From assembly GCA_018873245.2 (NCBI GenBank), contig JAEMBT020000006.1, positions 13,548,387 to 13,612,386 of the forward strand: DNA of 64,000 bases. The letters are read 5' to 3'. The stretch comes from Archegozetes longisetosus (Eukaryota; Arthropoda; Arachnida; Sarcoptiformes; Trhypochthoniidae). Numbering within the stretch: position 1 is the stretch's first letter; every line of letters begins with the position of its first letter. A model generated the notes under the pieces. The model was given only the letters and a program-made list of their open reading frames with translations. It was not told the DNA's origin and made no database searches. A program made the translations under genes and the position numbers. Shown in pieces: positions 36,479-49,173 of this stretch.

Positions 36479-38285
36479 AAAATATAAGAATCTCAGAATA
36501 AAAAAATTTTTCTGAGAAATTTCAATTTTGGTCAAAGAGAAATAAGACATTACATTTCATTCAATTTTTAAAAATATATTCTAATTAATTTGTCAATATT
36601 TTAGGTAAAAGCACATATAATTTGGGTTTATTCTTATTCTTTCAATTATCTCTTAGCCCGTGGGCGAGAGAAAACTGTATCCATATTAACGTTAAAATAA
36701 TTTTTCTTTATTTCTGGCGTGTTCTTTTGTGTTCACCTGAAAGTGTTATCTCAGACGCGCTTCTTGGTTTCTAATATAGGATGTCCTTTAAGCATAATTT
36801 TTTAGACCATGCCGATTAATCAGCACTTTTATACCCTTCTTCTAAGGCTGCGACTATTCCTGCATTTTCGCTTCGTCGAGAACATGAAACCTTCGAATGG
36901 AATCTTCGAATGGAGCACAACAATTAGCTCTGAGCTAAAAGGGTTGTCTAACAGAGTTGACCACTGTTTGACCGGCCGATTGGATAGTCTTTGCGGCGAA
37001 CTTTTATGCCACATGGAAAGGTCTACTTTTAAAGCACTTTCAGCTAAGACTTGTATAAAGTACTAGTTGAAGATGTGTCCGAGCTAGACGTTAAGGGAAA
37101 CTATATTCATTTAGCTGACTTGCACTATCCAACTTAGAGATGGATGAGAGTTTATTTGCCCTCAAGAATTCGGCCAACTCCTTGATATCAGATTCACTAG
37201 CGACAACACATATTTGGAGACCATAATAAGACTAAAACATCACTAGTCGATGCATTTCTAACAAATTTCTCTGTTTGAAATTGAGAAAACATGCTTTGAT
37301 TTGATCGCAATTAAATATTGATACAAGGATAAAATAATTCTTTGCAATTGATGCGTAGTTAGCGAAAATATTCAAAAATTTATTTATAGTTTTAACTTTG
37401 CATTATTTCGATTCATTGCTATGTTCTGATGCATGAAGATTCACTTTCCTGTAATGGGTTAGTCTGTTCAAAGTTAATCTTGATTTTTTTGGCTCCTGAA
37501 AATCTAAATTCACCTTCGAAAAGTCGACAACTTCGATATTCTTTCTGGTCAACAGACTATTTAAAACTTGAATTAAGGTTTTATCTTTCTACTTAAAAAT
37601 GACTTTACGTGATCTTTACTTGTAAGGAATCTCAGAATATTCGCAAAAACTTAACATTTTGCATTATAAATAACATAAATGGACATATAATCTTAAATTT
37701 AAACTACATATATTTAAAAGACTGAAAGCGAGATTAAAAGTTACTCATTCAGGTTAAAATGAAACATTTTTATAGTTAGGTATTGGCAAAAATACTTTTA
37801 ACATTGCCTTTAACTTTTTCATATAAATAATTAAATAATTTAAATCTCAGATATGATAATTTCAATTATTTTATTTAGAGCACAATCTAATTTTTTAAAT
37901 TAAGCAAATACATTTTCACAGTGGCTGCATTCTGTAAAGGTTTCTTTCTATACAAACTTTTAACCTGAAGTTGCCACCCATAACCTCACATTTAGTCTTT
38001 CAGATATAATTTAAGATAATTAGTCCATTTATAAGTTCTACAGCATGTCTATACCTTCTAAACTGAGATAAAACAGTTAAAGCTTTTTATATTAGAATAT
38101 TTTAAGCAGTTGTCAAATAAATTACCCGTGAATTCAAAATTAGATACATTGAAACAAACTTTTAATAAATAAATTGAATGTAACAGAATTAATGTTTGGA
38201 AATAGAAATTCAATACGTTATAAAATGTGTTGAAAATGTTTTCTACTATTTTCTAAACAAAGCTGAAGTCCTTCAATCATATTAT

Positions 38286-38309
38286 CTGAAACTCTCGATA
38301 GAGTTTCAG
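38286..38309. repeat. Perfect 10-bp-stem hairpin
   Basis: CTGAAACTCT, loop CGAT, AGAGTTTCAG. No gene context; possible cruciform or chance. Confidence 0.6.
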
Positions 38310-39316
38310 GAGTTATTTTCCTGATAAAACAATAATTAGTTATTATCAATTCATTTTAGGGAAAACGAAAACCCCTATATTATTAGATGTTTACGAGAAA
38401 CAAATTTTTACCAAAAAAATGTACAAAATGTAAAATACGTGTTTTGATTATTGAAAAAACATATTTTAATTTTACTATTGGTGTTACATTAATAATCATT
38501 CTCATTGAATATAATTATTGCAAAAACTTTTTTCTTAATTCGAATCAATTTAACTAAAAATAAAGTTTTTGTCGCCAATAAGTGTGTTTGCTTTTAATTA
38601 TTAGTTGAAATTAAACATTTTTATAGATTAAAGAAGTTTGACAAACCCTGGCTATCAATTATATAATATAAGATATAATTATTCGTTATTATTGATACAT
38701 TATTTTATAAATTGACTTTTCAACTGATCTATATGTATTTTTTAATGCTGATTCCGAATATGAAATCCAATTTTTTTATATCGAATGCTTTTCGAGATTA
38801 AATATTTTGTATCGAATTTTTCCACTTTAAGATTTTTTATTATATGATATATGATTTCGATGTAGAATTTAACGCTGATTACAATTATGAAACCCGTTTT
38901 TTGATATCTATAATATCCTAAGAGAAAATCGAAGATTTATTTTAAACGTTTACTTTAAGGACATTCAGCGGATAAACTATAAGTTATACAGAGGTGGGCC
39001 CATTGACAATTTTGATCAGGATGATGACCTCTATTAAAATATATCATGAGATCCCGGGTGTATGGATAGCCAGAATCCCATAGACTTATTTTCATAGTTC
39101 TTTAAGCTTTGGGTGGGATTGGAATGGGAACGGGAGCAAAAATTTAAGAATTCTCTTCTCTAGACCAAATGAACAGAAAATTGTATTACCAGCAAAAATA
39201 ATGTCATATTTTCCATAATATACTGATTTCACGAATAAAATATCAAAAATAAAACTTTTCAATTAGAAAATAGCTTATATTAAAGAAGGTTTTGGGCGTA
39301 AACGCAAATGAATCGG

Positions 39317-39680
39317 AGCAGTAATAACCAATTATAGGGTGTGTCAAACGTTTGATCTCTTTATTTGACTAATAATTCAAAAATATTACAATTAATTCAA
39401 ATTCTTTCAAGTGAGTTGCAACTCGATGGACTCAAACACAAAAAAAAGATTTCATCTGAATATCTAATATTTCAATATAAAAAATAATTTGTTTTAATTT
39501 GGGATAAATTGTTATAAAAAAATTTGACACGCTCTTCTGATTTTCTTCTGGTTATATCCGGAAAGTAAAAAGATTAAAAACTTTACCATTAATTGCATTT
39601 TAGTGGATACATTGGCCAAACCACTACTGAACTCAATTGACGATACTGTTATGAGCTGACTCATAATTTGAGTCTTTACA
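39317..39680 (-). repeat. Interspersed repeat, family C, copy 2
   Basis: Inverted copy of 15000-15395, alignable along most of its length. Both copies end at GTAATAACCAATTATAGG or its complement. Termini and target duplication were not resolved. Confidence 0.65.
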
Positions 39681-40492
39681 ACAGCAAAATGAAGTTATTT
39701 TAATTACTCTAGTTTAAAACAAGTCATAGAAACTTCTTATAATAATTATTATATTATGTAAAACATCTATATACGAGTTTAGTTTCCTATTACAAGATAA
39801 AATATGTTTATGATATATAATATGTTATTTCAATCGGGATTCAATTTCTCTAAAAAAGGAATGTGAGAAAATTGAGAGCAAAAGAAATGGATATAAGCAA
39901 ATGTTTGAGAGAAAGTGGGGGAATGGAGATGTAGTGATGGAAGAGAAAAGATCTGTTGAGGGATTGAACCGTTTTTTTTGATTGACTTAAAATAAAAGTT
40001 TAGAGTATAATAGTTACGATAAAGACTATTCGAGTTGAATTTTGCGTTATCAACAAATTTACTGATATATTCAATTGTTTTTCATATGTTAATCAATATT
40101 TTTCTTTGTAAAACTTAAGTAATAAAATTTTATATTTTGACTTTAAATAGTGTCTTTAGCAATTAAATAAAAATAATAAATATATAAGTTGTAAATAGCT
40201 AAAGAGTTGATTCTAGGGATCTCCAGCATAAAAATACACTGATTGAGCCTAAAGCCAGGGTTAAAAATTTAATTAACTTTTCAAAATGCCTTTAAGTAAG
40301 TTTTTCATGAATTAGAGTCAATTTTTTTAAAAGGCTTTTGAAATGAAAAATTAGTCTGTAATGCAATTACGACAATATAAAAGGAATGAGTTTGCAAGTA
40401 AAAACATTTAAGGGATAATAATGAACGTGCGCCATTACAACAAAAAGCAGAAAGATTTTGACATTTTAGCTGTGTAGTTACAAATCGCAAAC

Positions 40493-41061
40493 TAGTGTTG
40501 ATTCTGTTTCAAATTCTTGAATTCAGTTCCGTTCCTATTCCATTCTCAAATGAAATTTTCAATTCTGTTCCTTAAGAAAGTTTTTAATCACATTATATTC
40601 CTATTCCGTTCATTTTAGAATTTTTTCTAATCATTAATATATTTTTATCACTAGAGACTACTGCTTTTTCTGATATACTAATTAAATATCATTATTCTTG
40701 AATTTGTTTGTATATTATTTACTGTTTCAATGATTTAATAAATTCAGAAATCTTTGGTTGAAACTATATGAGACACTACTGATTTAAATTTTAATAAATC
40801 TCAAATTATTGCAATCCTCTAATATAGCATTCGTTCATTGTTTATGTAATTTAAAACCTAAAATGAATCATTGAATTCTTTCTCTGATTTTGTAAAGCAT
40901 TATAGTTTTGTGCATTATTTGATGACTGAATGCTAGAGTTTACTTTGTTCATTATATTAAGTTCTGTTTCTATTCCGTTCCGTTCTTATTCTGTTCTTTT
41001 GGAAAATTTTAATGTTGTTTCAGTTACGTTCGTTCCCGTTCAAGGAACGGAATCAACACTA
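40493..41061. mobile_element. hAT-type MITE, GTTCC-word family
   Basis: Ends TAGTGTTGATTC and GAATCAACACTA. Flanked by TCGCAAAC and TCGTAAAC (8 bp, one difference), the target-duplication length of hAT elements. Subterminal regions are rich in the repeated word GTTCCGTTCC / GTTCCTATTCC. No transposase frame. Confidence 0.82.
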
Positions 41062-42172
41062 TCGTAAACTCAATAATAAAGAATAATCAAACTTCTGAAC
41101 TATTATTTGTTCAGAAATAAAAACCGCTCTTGATTTGAAAATAAATTAAATTTATTTCTTTTGTAAGTTGATCACTGTTTGATTCCAGTTCTTTTCGGTA
41201 CCGCGTTAAAATATCTAAACAATATTACGCCAAAAAATATTAGCTTCAAAAACACCGCCTATCAATAATATAATCGACAAAAATATCTCATGATTACGAA
41301 AAATTATTTGAAATAGCGAACACGATTTCTCTACATTTCATTGGTTTGTTATATTACCTTAAGTTAGGTTAGTCTAGGTTAGTTAGCTTAGGTTAGGCTA
41401 ATTTGGGTTAGATTAGGTTTAAGATAAGTTTAGTTTTATTAAGATCAAGTATTATTATTATTAGATTATATCTTTTACTTCTAATTAAAGGGAATTTTAT
41501 TTCATTTTACTAGTATAATTCTCTCTAAGAATCGTTTCATTATTTAAATTATTTCAAGGTATGGAAACTTTTTATAAAATTTTTTTCTGTGTGTATGGTT
41601 GAGATCATTTCAGTCCTCTTCCATATCTCAACAATTTGTTTAAGGTTTAAATTGAAATAAAAGGAGCTTTCTTCCCAAAAATTAGTTCATGAAAAACCAA
41701 TTTTAAAATATGCATAATAATAATAATATTAATTTTCGTTGATATAAATGATGGGAGAATTTGGAAATATTGCACCAAAATGTCAGTCTTGAATTATTCT
41801 TATACTGTCTTTTAAAAAATTGATCTCAATATTTACTGATAACTGGCCATTTTGAGAAGGAATCTCTTTCATAGATTATATTTTGATTCATAAAGTAGTA
41901 CTAGTTTAAAATAATATTTGAAAATATGAATATTTAATAATTTTATATTTTTGAAGATTAGTAAAACTTATTTATGAAACACTACTGCGTGTAATCGATA
42001 AGAGAATATAATTTTAGGATACTCATCATTTTTGCAAACATTCTTCAATTTGAGATATATATTCGGATTACGTGACAAATTTGTTGAAAATAGTATTGTA
42101 ATTACTTTTCTTAATCTGATCCTGTTCTTCAAACTTGTCAAATACTTCATTTCAATTATTGAGGTTCTCATT
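41062..42172. other. Intergenic with a TTAGG-like tract
   Basis: Only the degenerate telomere-like tract at 41361-41425 stands out between the two hAT-type MITEs. Confidence 0.4.
41361..41425 (+). repeat. Degenerate TTAGG (telomere-like) tract
   Basis: Repeated GTTAGG, GGTTAG and GATTAGG words with substitutions. Interpreted as an interstitial relic of the arthropod telomere unit, or a low-complexity motif of the same composition. Confidence 0.5.
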
Positions 42173-42180
42173 CTCCAATC

Positions 42181-42927
42181 CAATGATGAGCAGTGCTCGA
42201 GCATTCGGTGCTTGGTGGCGAGCACGAGCACTGAGCACTTCAATTTTGCCGAGCATGAGCGCGTGCTCGAGCACCTTACCCTCGAGCACCGAGCACTTAG
42301 TCCTAACATCAAAACTAATAAAAACGATGTCAACTGAATGTAAAAATAAATAATTTTATTGAATAAAACTATGAGAACTGCTATTCTAACAAATTGTAAT
42401 AGTAATACATGTATTATAAAGTATGAGAAAGTTTTTAAAGATTTTAATCAGATTTTTCTGTCATTTGCTTATAAACCTCTACCCCCTGAGATTTACAATC
42501 AGTATTAAAGGGCTCAATATTTACTGTGGCGTCTGGCGACCTTTTGAGCCTGAAACTAAAGTTAGAATTTAATATAAATATCAAATCTAAACAAATCTTG
42601 ATTTAATTTTAAAGTTAATGTTCAATAATTATTTTCGTCCTTTTATAAATAGTTCGCTTATTTTATTGCAAAATGACACCAGTTTTTATTGTTAAGCATA
42701 TACTTGAACGGTATTTGATCTTACTTTTGACGTTTTGAATGTATTTTGCATTACATATGTTTAGGATTAATACTTTCAATAGACATAAAATTTGGACATA
42801 GTGCTCAGTTGGTGCTCGGTGCTCGAGCACCTTCAAAATATGAGCACCGAGCACTTCGATTTTGCCGAGCACTGGGCACCAAATTTTGTCTGAGCACGAG
42901 CACGAGCACCGAGCACGCTCATCATTG
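42181..42927. mobile_element. hAT-type MITE, GAGCAC-word family
   Basis: Ends CAATGATGAGC and GCTCATCATTG, flanked on both sides by the perfect 8-bp duplication CTCCAATC (42173-42180, 42928-42935). About 120 bp at each end consist largely of the words GAGCAC and GTGCTC in both orientations. The AT-rich middle has no transposase. Frames on both strands over the ends only reflect the word repeats. Confidence 0.9.
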
Positions 42928-42935
42928 CTCCAATC

Positions 42936-44340
42936 TCTTGAGTTACTCAAAATATTTATAAGCAGTTTGATAAGATATTCTTCATGGTTTTGTGGTTTTA
43001 AACACTAATGATTTAATGCATTAAATTTTCGAAAAAAGTTATTAATGAGATCAATGGTACTTACGCATCTTAATGAGTAACTCACCAATCAATAGAATCT
43101 AAAATAGCAAAATGCTTGAATTTACTCTAAAAGGCTACTGATTTTCTCAACAAATTGTAACAACTTGAAATAACTTATTTCAAATCAATTCTCAAAATCT
43201 AGTTCTTATTTATACTATAATTTAAACCGTCTTTTGTCCTATAATTAGCTGTTTATTTAAGACATTATTGTAAAATTTCATTTCACGCTAAACTTATTGA
43301 TTCAATTTTGCTCAATCGAGAGAATATGATTTCAGTCTACATCTTCAAAGCAAATTATATTTTTATACATCAACGCTCATATTATGCAGAATAATCCCTT
43401 AAGTTTAAAAATATGAAAATTTAAATTAATATTTTTGATAAGAGATTAAAGTTTTAATTTTTGACTCAAAAATAGGCTCAAAGATGAAAAATAAAATTTT
43501 ATAAATTCCATGTACGCAGCATTTTAGTATTCTGTATTCTTTTTACGAAATCAGACAACGAAAGTCTTATTTAACTGTGAAAAGAGAAAACTTATTATTC
43601 TTTGAAGTTACCTTATATTTAATTCTCTTATCGGACGAAAAATATATTTAGAAAACTATTCAATAGTTGCTCTTTGAAATTGATACTCTATCGGAATAAA
43701 CTATCAAAGCAAATAAAATATTAAATAGCTATCTAAATTTAATAGTTCTGACTAAATTTCAATTCCATTGTTTTTATTTAATTTCTGTTTCCGATCATTT
43801 GTTGAATGAAATAATTTTTTAAATGCAAATCAGTTTTTGCTATTCATGAACTCCTATATTTTTGAAGATGAAAGTTTTGACAAGAATTTTAATATTTAGC
43901 AAACTTATAATCGGAATTAAGCGACTGGCAGTGAGTACATTTTTTCTATAAAATTAGTATTTAGTGGTTATATCGTTATTTATTTTTCCATTAATAACCA
44001 TTCCATTAAATTTTCAAGAAGAAAATTTTAAGAGAGGAGAATTCTTTTAAAAATCTAATACCTTCAATCAAATTCTCATATTCTGCTTATCTTACTATAC
44101 ATATAAGAGCACTTATATATCTTCACTTGCACAGCATAAGAACTTCAAAAAGTTTCAAAATTGTCTAAATTTTGAAATTAAAACTTAAGTAGAATAAATC
44201 AGATGTTTCAATAGTCTTTTGTGAATAAGAGCACCGAAGGTTTGGTGAAATTTCAGTTTCCAGTATTAACAATAGTCTTTCAGAGTCTTAACGAGAAAAA
44301 AATCTTGATTGGAGAAAAAGTGTCTGACTTGAGGCAAAAA
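42936..44340. other. AT-rich intergenic, nothing recognised
   Basis: No gene, inverted repeat or repeat partner was found. Confidence 0.4.
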
Positions 44341-44342
44341 TA

Positions 44343-45130
44343 CGTATGCTTGTTAATTCGTGTCCTATATTTGAGGCCTTATAACTCCAAAACTAAATTA
44401 TAGATTTCTATGAACAAACTATTATTTTAAAAAGAAATGTTCAAATTTTTATATCCTAAATTTTCATGAAATTATCTTATATATTCTTCGAGTTACAATA
44501 GCTTAAAGTCAAAAGTTGGAATTTTACTATAAGAGTTGCATTATAACAATTTTTCGTAGTTGTAATAAGTACTAATTGCCAAAATAGAGTATGTAAATTT
44601 GAGTATTACGTCATAATTAGTTAAAATACAACGTTTAAGTATAATAATCTGAAATGTTATTAATAAAATTTAAATATGAAATCAATGTAAAAGACATGAT
44701 TGCTATTGAAAGAGCATATTTAGACTCATGACAACACTCAACTAAATATGCTCTTTCAGTAGAAGTTGTCTTTCGCACTGATTTTATATTGAAATTTTAT
44801 TAATAATACTTTCAGATTATTGGTTTTATAATTAAACGTTGGATTTTAACCAATCATGACGTAATATTTAAGTTTACACATTCTATTTTGGCAATTATCA
44901 CTTATTATAACTACGAATAATTGTTACCATGTATCTTTTATAGAAAAAATAAAACTTTTGACTTCAAGCTGTTGTAACTTAAAGAATACACATGAGATAT
45001 AAGATAATTTGGTAGAAACTTAGGACAAAATTTGAAAATTTCTTTTAAAATGATACTTTGTTCATAGAAATATATAAATTTATTTTAGGAGTTATAAGTC
45101 CTCAAGCATAGGATATGAATTAACATACTG
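44343..45130. mobile_element. 788-bp palindromic MITE
   Basis: Two arms of about 380 bp in inverted orientation around a loop of about 16 nt, near 44729-44745 (stem words AGAGCATATTTAG and CTAAATATGCTCT). Flanked by TA at 44341-44342 and 45131-45132. The right end reads CAGTATGTTAATTC on the complement, and the left is a slightly diverged version. The arms differ by many substitutions and small gaps, so the insertion is not recent. No coding capacity. Confidence 0.82.
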
Positions 45131-45199
45131 TAGTTTATTAATGGGAAGAATTTCATAAATTCACCAGACTATACAATAAAAGAACATTATTCTGTAATA

Positions 45200-45980
45200 T
45201 GAAGGGACTTGCATGTTCATTATTAAGACCATTTTTATCCATCTCTTGATAGTGAGACTTACAGTTCTATATAAATCAAATAATAATGGAAAAATTTCCG
45301 TTCAAGAAGATAATTTCTCCTATATTGAATCATTTCATTCTATGATGCAAGTAGAGTGACCAAGTCTTATCGAGCCCAAATCTGAAGGAAAAAAATCAAT
45401 ATCTTCTCCCTTTTGATTTTAAACTTTTAAATTTTTAAAAATTATTTACAATGCTTAATGAATGCAAAAAATCACAAAATTTCAGCAGTGAAAATTAATT
45501 ATATTTCTCCTATGATTTTGCGACATTGACAAGTTTAAGTTGTGTTCGATATAATTGTGAAGTTCTTAGCAGATATCAATGAGGAATTCCATAAGATTAA
45601 AACATTTTAGCTTAGAACTAATATAAACTGAATTGCTGATAAACAAAGCATTTGTGACAAACTTTGCCTATTTATTTTTCTGAAATCTTAACAAAATGAG
45701 TTAAGATTGGGGTCTACTCTGGACTATTGCCTAACCAAACAGAAATCTGGACTGTCCAGCTCAAATCTGGAATCCTGGTCATCCTATTAGCAAGAGATGC
45801 CTTGAGATATGTTGAGTCACATGAAAGAAAAGTGAAATACACTTAATACTTATTCTAGCATTGATATACATATGGCATAGTGCTCCATTGGATTCTATTC
45901 ATGTAAATCAATTGTTCCAGAACAGAGTAAAACACAAGTTATTTATTTAATTTATGTGAAGTTCTTGTTCAGATGGTTAC
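45200..45980 (-). repeat. Interspersed repeat, family B, copy 2 (interrupted)
   Basis: Inverted copy of 5090-5420, split by the MITE at 45352-45786. Homology resumes on both sides of the insertion. Confidence 0.6.
45352..45786. mobile_element. Old hAT-type MITE, GTGACCA family
   Basis: Ends TAGAGTGACCAAG and the complement of TAGGATGACCAGG, related to the ends of the element at 63583-63970. Flanks GATGCAAG and TTAGCAAG agree over the last five bases, consistent with a decayed 8-bp duplication. Internal TCTGGACTGTCCAG-like words occur near the right end. Confidence 0.65.
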
Positions 45981-46299
45981 TTTAAAAAACCTTTACTGTA
46001 ATTAAATCAGCGTAAGTTGTAGAACTCTCAACAGTTATAAGAAGCTGACTCAGTACAGGGAAGCTCTTCACCAACAGATAAATCTAAAAATTGATCTAAA
46101 CTGAGAGATATCTTCTTACTAATACAGTTTAATTTTCTACGCTATTTGTTGAAGCGAAAGTCCAACAAAGGTGAAAATAGGCCATCTTTATAGCGCTAAT
46201 TATGAAATATCGCTAACAATAGGAGTCAGAGAATGAAGTTTGTTCTACGACTGTAAAATTTTCACATAAATCATTTACAGTTTGTTCCTCTTCTTTTAT

Positions 46300-46670
46300 C
46301 CAAATGAGACAGGGGCCTTTTCTCTATTTTCAAATACGATAAAGCTCAAACTAAAAATGAATGCTCAATATTAAGTTTTACTGTCGTATTTTTCCAAACT
46401 TTTGAAGGCCTGCTAGCCCTTAAGTAGACGTTTGAGGGCCAGTTGACTACCATATGAAAAATCTTCGAAAAGTTTGCCCTCACAACTCAATGTATTTGTT
46501 GGGAGTTCAAATGTTTGATCAATCCCTCAAATTCAAACCCTCAAGATTTTACTTGAGCAACTGTGAAAAATACGACTATTAGTCATTTAGCCTCATCGAC
46601 TAATCGGAATTCTTGTGAATCTGTGTCTTACGTTTGTGACTCAAATATCAAAACGTATACATTAATAATA
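46300..46670 (+). repeat. Interspersed repeat, family D, interrupted copy
   Basis: Copy of 12560-12735 carrying a 199-bp insertion. The rest aligns from the ACTAAAAATGAATGCTCAAT region to AAAACGTATACAT. Confidence 0.7.
46381..46579. mobile_element. 199-bp MITE with TA duplication
   Basis: Ends CTGTCGTATTTTTC and the complement of ATAGTCGTATTTTTC. TA at 46379-46380 and 46580-46581. The uninterrupted copy at 12.65 kb has a single TA at this point. Non-coding. Confidence 0.85.
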
Positions 46671-48150
46671 CACATGAAACCGTTGTGTGTGTGAGAAATT
46701 GCAATATATTAAAGTTCATATTTGAAAGCACCAAAAGTCTAGTAATAACTTATAAGTAAAGCATATAACTTTATGAATAAACATTGACTTAAATGTTAGA
46801 ACCTTTTGATAGTACACTATATTATAGTGCATTTTATAACTAATCTCTCTCTTTCATAAACGATTTCACTTGTAAACAAAGTTTTTTATTCCTCACTCGA
46901 TTTATTTTAAAATGTTGACATGTAATGCTTTTAGTCTTTACTGAATCTTTTCCAAACACAATTTGCTAAAAAATTTTGCTAGTAAAGAAAATAAATCTAA
47001 TATTCAGAGATTATAGTCAACAGGACCCATAAAAGGAACAATAGATACGCACGGAGAGATTAATCTTCTCATGCTTCCTGTAATAATCGGTACAGTACCG
47101 GAGTCGACCTTCAGGACCAGCCGAAATCGAAGGAAATGATCATTTCTTGACACACAAACGTCTCGTAATCGAGTTTGTGATACTCCTAGAGAATTAATGA
47201 AAAAATCATTGAATATACAGCTAAATTAACCCATATTTGCAGAGTTAGCATTGTTTTATCCAATTTCAAGTTTAGGCCATTGCTTAACTTTTAATAACAC
47301 TTTTTTCTTTCAAACATGGACTTTTCATAATCTTTTTATTTTATATTTAAAACTTAATTTACCTTATTTTTAATTTTTAAAACTTAATTTCATACTTAGA
47401 AAATTTTAATTCATTTTTGACAAGAAAAATGGTATTGAAAGTGAAGCAATGTTATAAATTTGAAATTAGAAAAGCAAATAGGAGTCAATTTAGCTGTATA
47501 TTATGGAGCGCTCTATATTATTATTATCTTAAAAATAAAATTATATTACATTCCATTAAAACTTTTGTCCCGACAATTATAGGAAAAAGATTAAGGGATA
47601 TGTTGAAAATTTAAGGAATCACCCACGAAAGATCTGGTAACCCTAGCAGAAAGTCAACTTTTTTTTACACTCCAAGCGATTGAAAATTTACAAAAGCAAA
47701 TATTTACATTAGATTCATATTCTAATCAAATTGATTTTCAAATTCCTTTGTTGACAAAAACTATTCACAGAAATTTTACTACATCCATTTTGTATTTCAA
47801 CGTTAATATGCCAGATTTTTATCAAAATAAACCATTCCTTTCACCTCTAACAAATGGGAAATATTTATAAATGCATAGTTTGTCGATTATAGAGAATTTT
47901 AATATAAACTGAACTGATGTTTAAATGTCATGCAACTTATTTTCAATGTAAAAGTTTAACTACCAATTCAGATGGAAAAGTATTTGAAGGTAAGGCTGAT
48001 TCGATATAAACTTAAACAGCATTAAAGGTCTTTATGCTTCTTAAGATTAAAAAAATGTTTACATTATCTAAACAAATATCTAATATTTTCTAAAACCATA
48101 GATCTGTTAATAATTGTGAATACCGTTTGGAGCTCTCCAGTTTATGATTA
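46671..48150. other. Intergenic, nothing firmly recognised
   Basis: A less AT-rich patch at 47030-47190 has short readable stretches but no supported gene. The frame at 47417-47614 lacks any motif. Confidence 0.35.
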
Positions 48151-48152
48151 TA

Positions 48153-48639
48153 CAGATCGCCCAAAATAAAACTAAACTCAGATAAAGCAGTTAAAGGCTT
48201 TTTACAATTTAATATTTTAATCGCAAGTAATATCAATTACTCATATACTGAAAATTTGATCTATCAGAATGAACTTTTATTAATCTAATGTCGTGTGCAA
48301 AAATAGTGTTCAGAAATATCCTCTACAACATATGCTTATTAATGCTATTAATGTCAATTATAGTCGCATTCGTTGATCCTTTTTCCAATTTTATCAGCAA
48401 GTTCTTCTCTGGTTCGATCACAAGATTTATTTAAAAAATAAGTTTTATAAATAAAAACTCTGTTTTATTGAGAACACCATTTTAAATACTAGTTTTGTTT
48501 TTATCTCAAACCTTATGATTAAGAAGTTGACATTTCCCTTACTTGTTTAAACTTTATTCATAATCTGCACCTAATCGATGCGTAATATTAAAGAAAAATT
48601 ATACTCGAAATTTGAGTTGAGTTGTATTTTGGATAACTG
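48153..48639. mobile_element. TA-duplicating MITE, family A, copy 2
   Basis: 487-bp copy of the element at 845-1325, same orientation. Starts CAGATCGCCC and ends GGATAACTG, with TA on both sides. Substitutions throughout suggest two independent old insertions. Confidence 0.8.
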
Positions 48640-49165
48640 TAGTAGTACTCACATAAAAGATTATGAGCGACATTGTTTTCAGTTCTCACTCCCGAGATAA
48701 AAACTCCTTTCTGTCTATAGAATTATAAATATTATCATTAAACCATTTATTTATTTTCTAGCACATCAAAAGATTTTTCGATGAAGAGACTAACTTTTTA
48801 GACTTTAATGTTGAATTAAGATGTTTTTTTTTTCTATAACTTAGTCCTCTTATTCAAAACATACAAGTTTTACAACACTTATTACTAAACAGATTGAAAA
48901 TAAAGCACTTGAAAGTCATGCATTTCGATTAAATTAGATTTTCGTAATATACTGAAAAACGTATACTCTAAATCTAACGATAGATTCATTATAATAATGG
49001 CCTAATCGTAAAAATAATTTTAGTGAGGTGTCTCGTTCATATATTCGAAAACTCTGCAACATTCTCTTCGTATCACTTGAGTCTTGACCTTATAATACCA
49101 ACAAGAATTTAGACTACTAGAATTGATCCTTAAAACTGAACTGATAACTGAAAAATGATAACTAG
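48640..49165. other. AT-rich intergenic, nothing recognised
   Basis: No gene or repeat was identified. Confidence 0.4.
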
Positions 49166-49173
49166 ACCTAAAC

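Larger units (their letters stand above)
36479..40484. other. Intergenic; one repeat and one hairpin
   Basis: Less AT-rich around 36750-37150, where opposite-strand frames overlap (36809-37066 and 36829-37014), but no protein family or splice context was recognised. The rest is AT-rich, apart from the family-C repeat and a short hairpin listed separately. Confidence 0.35.

Noticed and set aside
36809-37066. Overlapping 85- and 61-codon frames on opposite strands
   Set aside because: Slightly lower AT content lengthens frames here; neither has a recognisable motif or splice signal.
42032-42961. Cys/Ser-rich or Ala/Arg-rich proteins around 42.0-42.96 kb
   Set aside because: The composition comes from GAGCAC word repeats in a MITE, open in several frames on both strands.
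47030-47190. Possible mobile-element coding fragment
   Set aside because: Short readable stretch, but too little similarity to any family I can name; no ends or repeats nearby.
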